Part shown: positions 33,970 through 45,789 of the stretch, piece by piece
Numbering within the stretch: position 1 is the first letter of the stretch
Layout: each line of letters opens with the position of its first letter
Source: Canna indica
Taxonomy: Eukaryota > Streptophyta > Magnoliopsida > Zingiberales > Cannaceae
Length of the DNA: 64,000 nucleotides
Assembly: GCA_034359265.1 (NCBI GenBank)
Contig: CP136896.1
Coordinates: forward strand, 62,259,501-62,323,500
Direction: 5' to 3'
Program-made: the position numbers and the translations under genes
The notes under the pieces: model-generated
What the model was told of the DNA's origin: nothing
The model's input: only the letters and a program-made list of their open reading frames with translations
The model's database searches: none

Positions 33970-35321
33970 CCAATTCAATAAAAAAAATTATGTTAACTGA
34001 GACTTAATGGAGATGACATGGATGCTGACTAGGATATTGACTTTACACATGGCGGCGACGCACATGCAAAGAATAATTTCCAACGCAAGATGCCATGTAA
34101 GCTGGGTCCCACCACTAATATTTTTTTTTTATCTCTTCTCAACGGTATTAAATCCTAACTCACTCCCTCTGTAATTCTTATCTCTCATTTGCTTTCTATA
34201 TCTTGAGAAGTAAAAAAAGTAGAGAAAAATTAATGATGGAATCCATTGCTGACATGGCATGTGACGTGTGATAACGTGGCAAGTCTTGGTTTGTATGTGT
34301 GCCACGTGTCCAAGTCATTAGTCATAGTCATCAGCCATGTCAGCTATGTTATTCATCCATTAACGTTGTTTACCTATAGGGGCCATTTATGTATCGAATT
34401 TTATTACGTAAGAAGTATTTTTTATCAAAAAAATCTTATGAATTTTTTAGTCTCCGTGAGAAACCCTTAGATGCATTTTAGATTTTTAGTATATTTTCTC
34501 TTAAAAAATGACTCTTATAGATTGAAAAGAAAAATTGCCCCATCTTTGGAAAACAAATAAAGTGGAGTAGGTGAGACATGAAAGAAAGACTTGGTATTGA
34601 TGCTCTAAAAGGGTTGACCTTGGTGGCACAAGTCTAGCCTTTGGTGCTCAGCATCTGGTCATTGCCAATAAAGAAGACAAGTTTTTGATTTTTAATCATT
34701 GCAATGGGCCATAAAAGAACTTGAAGAAATATTTCTCAAGATTCGGGGAGTTGAGTTTCTCCTTGATCCTAATAATATATGACCACCTTTTTTCTTTTTG
34801 TAGGGTGGGTGGGTATCAAGGATCACTTTGTATCATATATGTTCCTAATTCCATGTATTTATGCAACATTTTCTTTCTTAATAAAAAAACACTACTTTCC
34901 TTGACCTTGTTGATAGATATAATTATGTTTTTTATTCATAAATGTTAGACCTTCAAGGTCATTTGAGATTGGTAATCATCATCCAATTAATTTTTGGGTT
35001 TCAAAAAGTATTTAAAATGGGTGAAGTGAATCTATTCTATCCCCTCCTCAATTTATATAAAATTTATAAAAACTATTATTTTCTAAAAGTTTTATAAAAA
35101 AAATGATTGAACATTTATAGAAATTGTCGAATTTTATAAATAACCTTTTTTAAAATTAATTATAGACTTATATTTTAAATTTGTATCAATCTAGGTATAT
35201 CATCGAATTTTCATTGTATTCCTCGTTAAAATGATAATATTGCAATCTATGTAAGATATTTTAAAAGTTAAAATGTTACGTCAATATTTTATACATTAAT
35301 ATGAAACAAAAATATTAAAAT
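33970..35321. other. Intergenic DNA with TE traces
   Basis: No gene. 34240-34340 has ACGTGGCA and GCCACGTGTCC motifs like those in the MULE inverted repeats nearby. 34790-34890 ends TTCTTAATAAAAAAA, like the 3' end of an L1-type LINE, but no coding part is visible. Confidence 0.4.
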
Positions 35322-35331
35322 ACATCAATAT

Positions 35332-36007
35332 TTTTTCCCAGCCACCATACTATGCACAGAAATCTAAAAATCGCAAAATGCCAAAGAAGAGATACGCCGA
35401 GCTCGCACACGTCGACAATTAAGGCCGAAGGCAAAACTTGACACGTGATAACAGCTCGGTGCACGATCATAGTGTGGCAAACAAAAAGAGCTCGACAAGC
35501 TAGTAGAGCTCGACAAGAAAGAAGAAGTCGACACATGACTATAGCTCGGCATGTAATCCATGAATTACGATCAAGCTCGAGGATTGTGAACTGAACTATA
35601 TCATTGAGCTCGTATGGTGAGCCCACGAAGCTTAGCTTAGCTGAGTCACCTAGGTCGGCTCAAACCAGGCTGGGGCATTTTCATCTTTAACTTGTGCTTG
35701 ATAATTTAAATTAATTCAATTACAACACAATTAAGAGGCCAAGCTCGGCGACTGTTTCTTTTAAGATATATCTCCACGATAATTAAGGAGAAATCTCGGC
35801 TAGAACGTACGTGATATATCAAAGACATGTCTTATAAGTCAAATTCGACACTTGTGGGTATCTTCTTTTGATTCAATTTTTAGAGAGATCATCTCGAATA
35901 CATTCTTACTTGAGCGTTAGAGTGTATTTGCAAGTCATCTGTGAAGCTAGGTCCAATTAGAAATCAAGAAGACTTGCAGCATCTGATCTTAGGGCCCGAG
36001 GGAAACA
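35332..36007 (+). mobile_element. LTR-like block flanked by a 10-bp direct repeat
   Basis: ACATCAATAT flanks the block (35322-35331 and 36008-36017). Inside are many GAGCTCG and AGCTCGGC motifs and, near the right, TTACTTGAGCGTTAGAGTG. That resembles the R/U5 region of Tat/Athila-type Ty3/gypsy LTRs. A 10-bp duplication and TTTCCC/GGGAAA ends are unusual for an LTR, so the mode of insertion is unclear. Confidence 0.45.
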
Positions 36008-36465
36008 ACATCAATATGAAACAAACATAAAATTAAATAAAGGTGGAGTAAATAATTGACGGTACATATAACCTCGTGATCACGGCAATGATACAATATT
36101 CCAATTTCCGAAAATTTAACATGGACGTCATATTATTTCGTTAACATAGCTATAATGAAAATATGATCATATACATCTAAATTGATAAATAAAAAATTTA
36201 AAAAATATTATATATGAAATTGATAAGTTCAGTGAATATTAAATTATTTTATATAAAAACTCTTTTTGTTATACTTAATTAGGGGGCATTTAGTTGCTCA
36301 CAAATGCAAATGCTGCAAAATCTATTTGCATGTAAAAATAAATGCCCGCAAATAAATTTTGCAACCTACTGTTTGATTGTCCGTAAATAGAGTTGCAACT
36401 TTTTTTTGCAAGTATTTGGTTGGCCGCAAATGAAAATTTCAATTACACTTGCAACTTGCATCTTA

Positions 36466-36905
36466 CGATTTTTTTTTGGCCGGGTCAGGCACGATTTTTT
36501 TTTGGGTCGGACTGATCGAGCAGGGTCGAGACGGGGTAGGCCCTGCACGAATTTTTCTGGACCGAGCAGGGCACGCATTTTCTCGGGTCGGGCCGGGCCG
36601 TGCACGAATTTTTTCGATTAGGGCCGAGCTGGGCACAAATTTTTTCGGGCCGAGCCTGGCGCAAATTCTTTCGGCGGGCCAGGCAGGGCACAAATTTTTT
36701 TGGGTCGGGTCGGGCACGATTTTTTTTGGGTCGAGCCGAGTCGGGCTAGGCTGTGCACGAATTTTTTCGAGCCGGGTCGAGCCGGGTCGAGCCGAGCCAG
36801 ACTGGGATGGCCCGGGCCGGGCACGAATTTTTTTCGGGCCGGGTTGGGAACAATTTTTTTCCGAGTCGAGCTGAGCTGGGCTAGGCCGTGCACTAATTTT
36901 TTCGG
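36466..36905. repeat. Minisatellite: GGGC-ACGAATTTTTTCGGGCCGAG units
   Basis: About ten irregular 35-60 bp units, each combining (C)ACGAATTTTTTCGG with GGGCCGAGC(C/T)GGGC. It yields long artefactual open frames in several phases on both strands. Confidence 0.88.
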
Positions 36906-36913
36906 ACTGGACC

Positions 36914-37567
36914 TAGGAATGTCAACGGGGCGGGTTTGGGGCGGATAGTGCCACACCCGCACCCGTTTACTAAACTCGTCCCCCGTACCCGCACCCGCGA
37001 CGGGTATCCGTCACCCGCACCCTCGTGGGTAATTGATACTCGCGGATATCCGCGGATACCCATTTAATATATGACAAGAATTTTTATTTTATTATAATAG
37101 TATATCACTAATGATTCTCATTTCACCACTATTAATAACTTAATTGAAAAATATTTATCCATAAAATAAACTACGTAATAATTAAATTCTAAATCATAAA
37201 ATTATATTAAGAAATAGCAATAATCATTTATGCAACATTAAATTTAAAATCAAAATTAAATTTAAAATCAAAGTACTTTCAATTAAAATTGGAAATTGAT
37301 ATCCCTAAAAATATATTATATTTATATTTATATTTAAATTTTCCATTAAATATTAATATATAAAATTATAAATTTAATTTTTCATATATATTGGCGGGTA
37401 GCGGGTATCCGCAGGTGTGGATAGTATAGTATATATACCCGTACCCGTTTATTAAATGGGTAAAAATTTATATCCGTACCCGTGTGTATAATATGTTAAC
37501 CATACCCGACCCGTGTCGGGTAAATATCCACGGGTATCCGCGGGTACGGATAATATTACCATCCCTA
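36914..37567. mobile_element. hAT-like MITE, TAGGAATG...CATCCCTA
   Basis: Ends and GC-rich CGGGTATCCGCGGATACCC-type subterminal motifs match the family at 26628-27138, with an AT-rich centre. No matching 8-bp flanks, perhaps because the right flank is the truncated LTR-like block. Confidence 0.65.
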
Positions 37568-39055
37568 ACAATCGCGCCTCGGCCCCCGACCCAGGAAGTG
37601 ACAGCGACTCGAACACCGCGCAACGAAAGGAAAAGCCACGAATCAACATAAAATAAAACAACAACATTAAAACCAATAATCACAATCTATAAGTCCGATC
37701 AAATACAAGATTTAACAAAATATAAAATAGTTCTACATATTAGAGCTACAAAATAATAATACCAAGGTCAAGCTATAAGACGACAAAGTAAACCAAAATA
37801 CAGAAGCGGTCGCCATCAGAGCTCCACATCTACAACTGACTACTAGCTGTCAAAAAAACTATCTACACCTTGATCTACAGATCGACCGCTCACCCCTGCA
37901 AGTCTGAAGCAAAAACAACGGAGATCAGCTGGTGCTGAGTAGGAGAATCACAATATGATCAACAAACATCGAGTGTCAACTCAACAATACATAACAACAT
38001 GGCCTAAGATGTAGTCAAAGGCAATGAACACAACAAATACTCTTCACCTACTCCTAAACAACATCAACTGAATCATTGAGCGTGTGGACCATTGGGTAAA
38101 AACCCCGCACTCTACCACCTGCAGAGTGGCATCAACCGTCCGCTCTAACGGTGACGCGACTACCCCCACCAAGCAGGTAGCCCGATGGACGGCGGATTCG
38201 ACATCCGCGCGACTACCCCTACCAAGCAGGTAGCTCGATGGATGGCGTATCCTACATCCCTACACCCGAAGGTGCCAAAGTGACTAGTCAATATCCATAC
38301 CCTCTCCCATCCCTGGGGGGTACCACGCTGAAATGGTCCTGGACCGAAGTCCTCTCCAAGGCCGTAGCCTTTAGATCGATAACAACCATGCAACTTGACT
38401 CCAAGAGTGCAACAAAGTATATCACCATAATCAACAACATAGCAACAACTTCAAGTGATTATGACATGATCAACAAGATAATAACAAAACATCATGATCA
38501 ACAATATCACAACAACTCCAAGTGATTATGACATGATCAACATGCTACGTACTAACATGCTCAACTAGTAAACGACATCACATATATCAACATGACACTA
38601 TGCATACAATGACTAATCCAATGCACCATAGGATTAGTACAACATACTATGATCAAGAATAAACACCAATAAGCAACACATGCAATTTCTCTACATAGCA
38701 TGTCCAACAATAATATACGACCGGAGTTCAATAAATTTCAAAAAGCAAATCAAACAATGGAAGCAAATGTATTTTCGTAATTTATCTCTGACGATAAATC
38801 AATAACAGACATGGAACAACAGACTTGCAAGCTCAACTCATGCTCAAGCCACTCTCCAAACACTCATGCTTAAGCCACTCTCCAAACACCCATGCTCAAG
38901 CCATTCTTCAAACACAATTATTTCACACCAATCAATCAACTAAATTCTCAGACTAATAATTTACTATTATTTAAACACCTCGACAACCTCAACCACTAAC
39001 CAACTGAAAGAATATTCTAACAATATTTTCTCGGAAAACCAACCCCATCATTGCA

Positions 39056-39490
39056 TTCAGCACGCGAAAATGATCAAGATTTCTATTCACCTCAACTTCA
39101 ACCGACAACTCGGGGTTCACCAAATAAATTAATTTCAAACACAACTATCACCCAATTATTCAACAACAACAAAATACTGAAAATATAAAAATCATATCAA
39201 ACGATCTCCAATCTGAAATCCGATACCACAATCACGTTCAGCACGTAAAAATGGTTAAGATTGCTATTCACCTCAACTTCAACCGACAACTCGGGATCTA
39301 CCAAATAAATTAATTTCAAACACAACTATATCACTAACTTACTAAACAACATCAAAATATCGAAATATATCAAAATCATATAAAACAATCTCCAATCTGA
39401 AATCCGACACCATCATCACGTTCAGGATGCGAAAATCTACAACTTTGGTATTCACCTCAACTCGATCTGATGACTCTACGATCAACAGTA
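39056..39490. repeat. ~182-bp tandem duplication, two and a half copies
   Basis: Units starting at about 39056, 39237 and 39420 (partial) share TTCAGCACG, TATTCACCTCAACTTCAACC and CAAATAAATTAATTTCAAAC. They lie within the LTR-like block. Confidence 0.8.
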
Positions 39491-39718
39491 AAATACCCTA
39501 ATAATTTATAAATAAATCATATTTCATACAATACAGCTATCTTCTCTAAACACTATTTATCCCTCTTCACCCACTCGTCTCCCTCTTCCCTCGCCCTGCG
39601 CCCCGACGCTGCCCCCTGCTTCGCTCGAACCCACGCTGCCCCGGCCCTCCCGACCGCCGACGATCACCTCGGCGGGCTCGCTGGCCTCCCCCGCGGCTCC
39701 CGGCGCCGGCGGGACACC

Positions 39719-39721
<3 letters not shown>

Positions 39722-39763
<42 letters not shown>
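39722..39763. repeat. (CT)n microsatellite
   Basis: About 21 CT repeats in GC-rich DNA. The minus-strand frame across it encodes Arg-Glu repeats and is an artefact. Confidence 0.95.
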
Positions 39764-39765
<2 letters not shown>

Positions 39766-40340
39766 ATCCCTTGTAGACCCATCTCCCCCTCTCGGCCAGC
39801 AGCTAGCCATCGCCGACCGGCGACTCCACGACCTCCTCGACCCTTCGGCCCTGCTTAGTCCCACGACCGACGGAGCGGTGGCCCGGGTGGCCCACCCCGG
39901 CAGCGCTCGACTGCTCGGCGCCCAGTCCCATGACTGCTCGGCGCAGATGGCCGCCTGGCAGCTCACAACCCTCACGTGATCGCCCGCTGCGTGCGACTTC
40001 CGCACGCGATCAGCTCGCGTAGGGTACGGCGCAGCAACCTCTTCCCCTTGTCTTCATCGTCCAATTTGTCGGAGATAACAACGGAAATGAAGCAACGGAG
40101 AGGATGAGATCTCCTACCTCGATTCTGCGATTCCGACGTCGACGAGCTCCACCGGCAACACGCGCCGACTCCTCCTCGATCTCCTCCCTCCTCGCGCAGG
40201 CACCCTCTCTCCTCTTTCGCTTCTCAACCTCTCGCTCTCTCACAGCTTCCCTCTTTAAAACCCCTCAACAGCCACACCACCTCTCTCTCACCGCCACTTG
40301 CCACTTCTATAACCATCCATCTTTTTTTTTATACTCGGAC

Positions 40341-40505
40341 ATAAAAGCTGGGCTGTACACGAATTTTTTGGGGAAGGGACAGGTCGGGCACAATTTTTTT
40401 CGGACCGAGCATGAATTTTTCAGGTCGGGCCATGCACAAATATTTTCGAGTCGGGCACGAATTTTTTCAGACCAGGTCTGATATGAATTTTTTTGGGCTG
40501 GGTCG
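40341..40505. repeat. Second part of the split minisatellite
   Basis: Four to five units with GGGC(A/T)(C/G)GAATTTTTT(C/T)GG motifs, same family and orientation as 36466-36905. Confidence 0.8.
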
Positions 40506-40655
40506 GCAACCAAATGCCCCTGAATGTTCTTTTTTAAGTTGGTCAAACAAATCATATACTTCCACGTGGCACCTCCCAAATATGCACCTATCATATGTAA
40601 ATTAAATAAAAATTATTTGCACGCCACATCATCTATAATAATGATGAACAAGTAT

Positions 40656-41666
40656 GAGCAATTTATTAGATCCGGATTTTGGGGATGAGAAATTTTTAAA
40701 ACAGAATTTCAAAATCGGATTTGAAGATGGATAATTTTCAAAATCAAAATTGAGTGGATCGAATACCCATTTTATCCCTGGGCCAAAGTCTCCAACTAGG
40801 ACTCTGGTTAAAAATTTTAAAAAATAATTTTAATTTATAAAAAATATTTATAATAGAAATGATATGTTAGAGTCTAAAAAATATATTTTCAAACTCTCTA
40901 ATGATATAGAAATGAGGTGTTAGAATCTAAAAAATATATTTTTAAACTCTCTAAATCATTAATTAGAGAGTTTTGCACAAAGTCTATAAATATAAATTAA
41001 AATTAAAATTTGTGAAATATTTTTGATAAAAAATATTTTTTTGAACCACAACACATCAAAAAATATTTTATTAATTATTTTTTAAATTTTTTTATAAAAC
41101 TATTATAGACTTTTGGCAAAAGTCTATAAAACTAATTTTTAATTAAAATAGTGAAATATTTTTTGTCCAAAATATTTTGATAGACTCTAGCACATATTTT
41201 TTTTTGTGAATTAAATTTTATAATTATAAAATTACTATAAATAAAAGTTTCTAACTCATTAGAGACTTTTGTGCAAAGTCTATAATAAATTCATATTTTT
41301 TTAAAAAAAATATTTAAATTCATAAAATAATTTTTTAATGATACAAAAGATGTATTATGATCTAGAAAAATATTTTTTTTACAATCTAGAAAAATATTTT
41401 ACATCAAAATATTTCATTAGAGAGTTTGAAAAATATATTTTTTATTCTCTAATATTTTGTTTTTATCATAAAAAATATATTTTATAAATTTAAATTATTT
41501 TTAATATTATTTTTAATTTTTGATCAAAGTCTCTAATTAATTAGAAACTTTAGTCAGGGGTAAAATGAGTATTCGATCCATTCAATTTCAATTTTAAGAA
41601 GTACCCATCTTCAGATATGATTTTAGAAAATTTTTATTTCCAAAATTCGAATATGATAAATTGCTC
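40656..41666. mobile_element. MULE-type MITE with long inverted repeats
   Basis: GAGCAATTTAT at the left and ATAAATTGCTC at the right open inverted repeats of about 200 bp, sharing TGGATCGAATAC and GAAGATGG. The flanks are AACAAGTAT (40647-40655) and AACAATTAT (41667-41675), a 9-bp duplication with one mismatch. The core is AT-rich and noncoding, rich in AAATATTTT and AGAGAGTTT-type motifs. Confidence 0.8.
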
Positions 41667-42060
41667 AACAATTATTCAATTTATGATAATAATTTAATAT
41701 TATTGTCATTATTATTAGAAAAAAAGAAGAAGAGATGAAGGTCCTTAGAATGCCACTTGTGCATTAGAGTATATATGACAGAGCTTTTAGAGTTGAGCAT
41801 GCATCTAATTAAATAAAGCCTCTTTTTAGAGTGCATTCTCATCTCAAATGTTTTTATAAAAATAAAGATAATATTTAATAAATAATATTAAAAGTGTTTT
41901 ATTGTTAAAAATCATTGTACGTAAAACACCTATTTAAACAAATTGTAAAAGCTAAAATAATGCCAAATTACAGAAACTAAATATATAGAATAAAATTATC
42001 ATGGAATGATATTTTCATTAAAATCTTATGGAGTAAATAAACATGGACAATGACGGAGTG

Positions 42061-42660
42061 AACATAACATCTTCGGCGCTCATGTTCACCCGCTCTCATA
42101 TTTACTCACTCAGTGCCCATATTGACTATCCATGTACATCTTCGCTCCAATCCAAAGTTTAATAATATTTGGATACGATATTATATAATTGGATACGCAC
42201 AAGCTAGCTTAGAACAATTTTCTGATGGCTACTTATTTATTTCTTCAACTCATTGGTTGGTTTGAATTATCTATATATCACATGATATAAATGAAAACAA
42301 CACAGTTAGCGCAACAATATATAATTATTACTACCAACATGTGTCTCATAACATCTTGGTCCCCATGTTCACCCACTCTCATATTCATTCACTCGTTGCC
42401 CATATTGACTATCTACGTACATCTTTGCTCCAATCCAAGTTTAATAACATGCAAGGCAATGTCCCTTTCTATCTCTACATCGATTATGATATTAATTGGA
42501 TACGCCACAAGCTAGCTTAAAACAATTTTTCTGATGGCGACTTATCTATCATATCCGTTGATTTGAATTAGCTATATATCACATGATATAAATGAAAACA
42601 ACATTGTAGTTAGCATAACAATAGTTACTAACTATACCAACATGTGTTCTCATTGTGTTG
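42061..42660. repeat. ~300-bp tandem duplication upstream of the kinase gene
   Basis: Copy one (about 42061-42346) and copy two (about 42347-42660) share ATGTTCACCC, CTCTCATATT, GTACATCTT, CTCCAATCCAA, GATACG, CAAGCTAGCTTA and ATATATCACATGATATAAATG in the same order. Several small indels separate them. They lie 0.6-1.2 kb before the kinase start codon. Confidence 0.88.
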
Positions 42661-43257
42661 ATAATTTTTTGCTCCCAATTTCATGTTTGTGAATCTAAAC
42701 CTAATTTTGTGTCCATATATTATTCATGGATTAGTATTCAAGAAGATGTTAAAAACAATGTGCGCAAATGGAAATTATATTCAAATAGTACATTCTTCAT
42801 CAACAAAAGTCTTATCACAAAATAATTTAACCAAAAATTTGACACAATTTTCTCAGTTTATCACATTGTTTATACAGTTATCTAAACAGCTAGTCTATTT
42901 ACTAATACTTGTTTTCACATATTAATTATTGGTGTAATATGCATGTATATGTCACATCAACCACATTTATTTTCAGATGAGTTCTTGAGTAGCCTACTAT
43001 GGTGGACAAATTAACTCGATCAGGAGCTAAATATAAACTCCTTGTACACTTTTGCCAAAGTCAATGGTACCAACTAATACATTTCCCCATGTTATGAACA
43101 ATTAAATGATTCCTTTTCAGGTCTTCCTTTCTCCTTTTGATCTTCTCAAGAGTCATCTCAAAACCTTTCCTAGTCCTTTAAAAGCTGCTCTAGTTCCATC
43201 ATCTACCATGAACATATGAGCTTGCCTTAATTGGTCGAGATAGCTAGAAAAGGTGTA
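42661..43257 (+). promoter_or_regulatory. Kinase promoter / 5' leader with two short uORFs
   Basis: Nothing coding up to the kinase ATG. Two overlapping upstream frames sit 28-50 bp before it: ATG AAC ATA TGA (43208-43219) and ATG AGC TTG CCT TAA (43216-43230). A TTTAAAAG at about 43178 might serve as a TATA-like element. If so, transcription could start near or after the uORFs, so whether they are transcribed is open. Confidence 0.45.
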
Positions 43258-45160
43258 ATGGCAAGGATTTCATGGAGGTCTTTCATGCTGGGATGCTATG
43301 GGCAGCCGAAGAAGATGACACAGCAGGTATCCTCCTTCCCAAGGCTGGCCTTGTCCGACCTCAGCAGGCCCACCGGGATGCTCTCCCCGGAGGACCTCTC
43401 GACTACGCTTGTGGGATCCAATCTTCATGTCTTCACCCTCGCCGAGCTCAAGGCCGTGACGCAAGGCTTCTCCCCGGGTAACTTCCTCGGCAAGGGGGGG
43501 TTTGGGCCGGTCTACAAGGGGTTCGTCGATGAAAAGGTGAAGCCTGGGCTGAAGGCGCAGCCGGTGGCGGTGAAGCTCTTGGACTTGGAGGGAGCGCAAG
43601 GCCACAAGGAATGGCTGGTGAGAACTAGTATTACTAGCTTAAAAAAAACTTATATGGGTAGGTTGTCATAGAATTTCTATGAACGACTGAATATATGCTT
43701 TGACCGAATGAACATGAATAATAAGAGAATAAATATAGTTAAATGAATATGAATTCATATCCATTCATTTCCTATTCATGTTTCTTTTCTTTCTACTCAT
43801 GTTCACTCGTTCATATATTTTCTACGAGCGGTCTACCCATTGAAGTTGCACCCGTATTACTACTACTACTACTACTATTACTTACTTGATGATTCACAAT
43901 GCAATCACAAACTGACGATGATGGGAATGATTTGATCATTCTCAGGCTGAAGTGATATTTCTTGGGCAGCTGAGGCATGAGCACCTTGTGAAGTTGATTG
44001 GGTACTGCTTTGAGCATGAGCACAGGCTGCTGGTGTATGAGTTCATGACCAGGGGCAGCTTGGAGAACCATCTCTTTAAAAGTATCTTTCTAGCTATATA
44101 TGCTTCCATTGAATGATAACTCTCTCTTCTTTAATTATTTCTTCGATGATTAATTGTTCTTGGGTGGCTTCAGGGAACTCTACTGCATTGCCATGGTCAA
44201 CAAGGCTAAATATTGCGATTGGAGCAGCCAAAGGTCTGGCTTTTCTCCATGGCATTGAGAAGCCAGTCATCTACCGGGACTTCAAAGCTTCAAACATCTT
44301 ATTAGACTCAGTGAGTCTCCCCCCCCCAACAGTAGTTCTTCCCTTCTTTTTCCTGCTACTATGAAATGCTAAGCTAAAGAAAGCCTTTTCTTAATTATTG
44401 GATGAAATGTTTGCAATCTCATCAGGATTACCAAGCAAAGCTCTCTGACTTTGGTCTGGCAAAGTATGGTCCTGAAGGAGATGACACTCATGTCTCAACC
44501 AGCAGAGTGATGGGCACTCAAGGATATGCTGCACCTGAGTACATCATGACTGGTAATTAACGTACTGTGTGATGATATTATTTTCTCGATATGATCAAAC
44601 TACTTTTTGATTAATTAGTCGATCGAAAATGATTTGATTGATTTTTAGGCCACTTGACGGCGAAGAGCGATGTGTACAGCTTCGGAGTAGTACTACTTGA
44701 ACTGTTGACGGGGCGGCGGTCAGTGGACAAGAACCGCCCGATGAGGGAGCAGAACCTGGTGGAGTGGGCAAGACCGTGCTTGAGTGGCCGGAGGAAGCTT
44801 CGCCGGATCATGGACCCCGGTCTCGACGGCGAGTACTCGGTCCAGGGCGCGCAGATGGCAGCTGCGATGGCGTACCAGTGCTTGAGCAAGAAACCCAAGT
44901 CCAGGCCGCTCATGTCCGCCGTTGTTGTGACCTTGGAGCTTCTCCTGGAGTTGAATGACGCGCCGATCGAGCCCTTCGTCTATGTCGCACCGGCGGTGAA
45001 GGAGAGTAGCGGCGAGGAGGAGTCCATGGGGAGTGCAGTGAAGGATCACCACCATGGTGGCTTCAGGCGCGGAGTCAGGTCTCGCAAGGTAGGGATTCAC
45101 CATGAGAGAGCCTCGCCGGTTGACCACCACAGCAGGCGGATCAATGCGAGGATTGATTGA
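43258..45160 (+). CDS. Receptor-like cytoplasmic kinase, RIPK/PBL type (RLCK VII)
   Basis: Five exons with GT-AG borders (43258-43617, 43946-44081, 44174-44310, 44426-44552, 44649-45160) encode 423 residues. The start ATG gives [15 protein letters not shown], like the N-terminus of RIPK-type proteins. There is no Gly2, so no N-myristoylation; Cys13 could be palmitoylated. The glycine loop LGKGGFGPV is at 77-85, VAVK Lys at 106, and YRDFKASN carries Asp201 and Asn206. DFG starts at Asp219 and APE ends at Glu249. Residues 241-245 read GTQGY where the family usually has GTYGY. The tail is basic and His-rich, with DHHHGG. RLCK VII kinases act at the plasma membrane below pattern-recognition receptors in immunity; the RIPK clade phosphorylates RIN4 in Arabidopsis. 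That function is inferred by family only. No frameshifts seen. Confidence 0.92.
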
Positions 45161-45194
45161 ATCATTTATACAAGTTCATTATAAACTATTATAG

Positions 45195-45510
45195 ATGTTG
45201 CGCCCCAAACGCCCAAAACTCAAGGCCACTTGACCGGTTTGAGAATACAAACTCTACTCCGAAGTCTACCATACACCATGCACCATACACAATTAATAAA
45301 ATGAAAAGATGCAAATGTATTGTAATACCGTAACAACATGATGTCCAACGAACACAAATCCCATGAAGTTCATGGGGGCACTTGATGCAGCAGAAGCTGC
45401 ACCGAACCCATGTAAGCTCAATCACTATGCGCACGGAAGCTAGGATCGATTGGGACCAACTCTCTTAACACGGTCCACCGTGCCATGACCCTGGAAGGGG
45501 GGGGGGGGCG
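45195..45510 (-). mobile_element. LTR-end fragment downstream of the kinase
   Basis: TGTTGCGCCCCAAA followed by TTGACCGGTTTGAG resembles the start of the LTR-type repeats at 3032 and 12442 (TGTCACGCCCC, GACCGGCC). It lies 35 bp after the kinase stop codon, so it may lie in or replace the 3' UTR. The right limit is uncertain. It holds a 13-G run near 45491. Confidence 0.45.
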
Positions 45511-45769
45511 CCCGTGATTGGACTTGCACGCCATTTGGTGCAGTTGCGGTTGCACCAAAGTTTTCTCCAAGTTCATGCATTACTCAACTCTCTTAAACTT
45601 GCACCTCTGGGCAATGGATGGTTCACGTTATTTCACGTGCCTCCAAAAATTGTCATCTATTCAAATCCAAAAAATATCGTCAATCAATCACAATTTGTAA
45701 AATATATTTGAATCTCACAAAAAATTTAAAAATTCATCAATTAACCACAATTTATGAGTTTATTAGAAT
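45511..45769. other. Spacer, no gene
   Basis: Short AT-rich stretch into which the CACTA element inserted. It resumes at 53904. Confidence 0.5.
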
Positions 45770-45789
45770 CACTACAAGAAAATAGGGTA

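Larger units (their letters stand above)
37570..40341 (-). mobile_element. LTR-like block (minus orientation inferred)
   Basis: The left part (CGCGCCTCGGCCCC) resembles the CGCCCC starts of the LTRs at 12442 and 45195. The right boundary ends CTCGGACA just before the minisatellite resumes. It contains several tandem duplications (38155-38240, 38430-38530, 38850-38912, 39056-39415) and a GC-rich region with a (CT)n run. No coding domains seen. The TG start is missing, so the left end is truncated. Confidence 0.4.
36282..40520. mobile_element. PIF/Harbinger-like element carrying a minisatellite, split by other repeats
   Basis: Terminal repeats GGGGCATTTAGTTGC and, inverted, GGGGCATTTGGTTGC differ at one position. 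Flanking 3-mers are TTA and TGA, where TTA is the PIF/Harbinger preference. The same minisatellite, in the same orientation, lies near both ends (36466-36905 and about 40341-40505). Between them are a MITE (36914-37567) and an LTR-like block (37570-40341), so the original element was probably below 1 kb. No transposase. Confidence 0.55.

Noticed and set aside
36366..36962. Several long overlapping open frames on both strands
   Set aside because: They arise from the GGGC/ACGAATTTTTT minisatellite, which is stop-poor in many phases. The peptides are simple repeats.
39567..40243. Arg/Glu-rich and Ser/Arg-rich open frames in the GC-rich part of the LTR-like block
   Set aside because: They cross a (CT)n microsatellite and GC-rich DNA with no domain similarity.
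43231..43257. Upstream TTG-started extension of the kinase frame
   Set aside because: Plants rarely start at TTG. The ATG at 43258 gives the N-terminus shared with RIPK-type kinases.
43858..43882. TAC/TAT trinucleotide run in kinase intron 1
   Set aside because: A short simple repeat in an intron with no further support.
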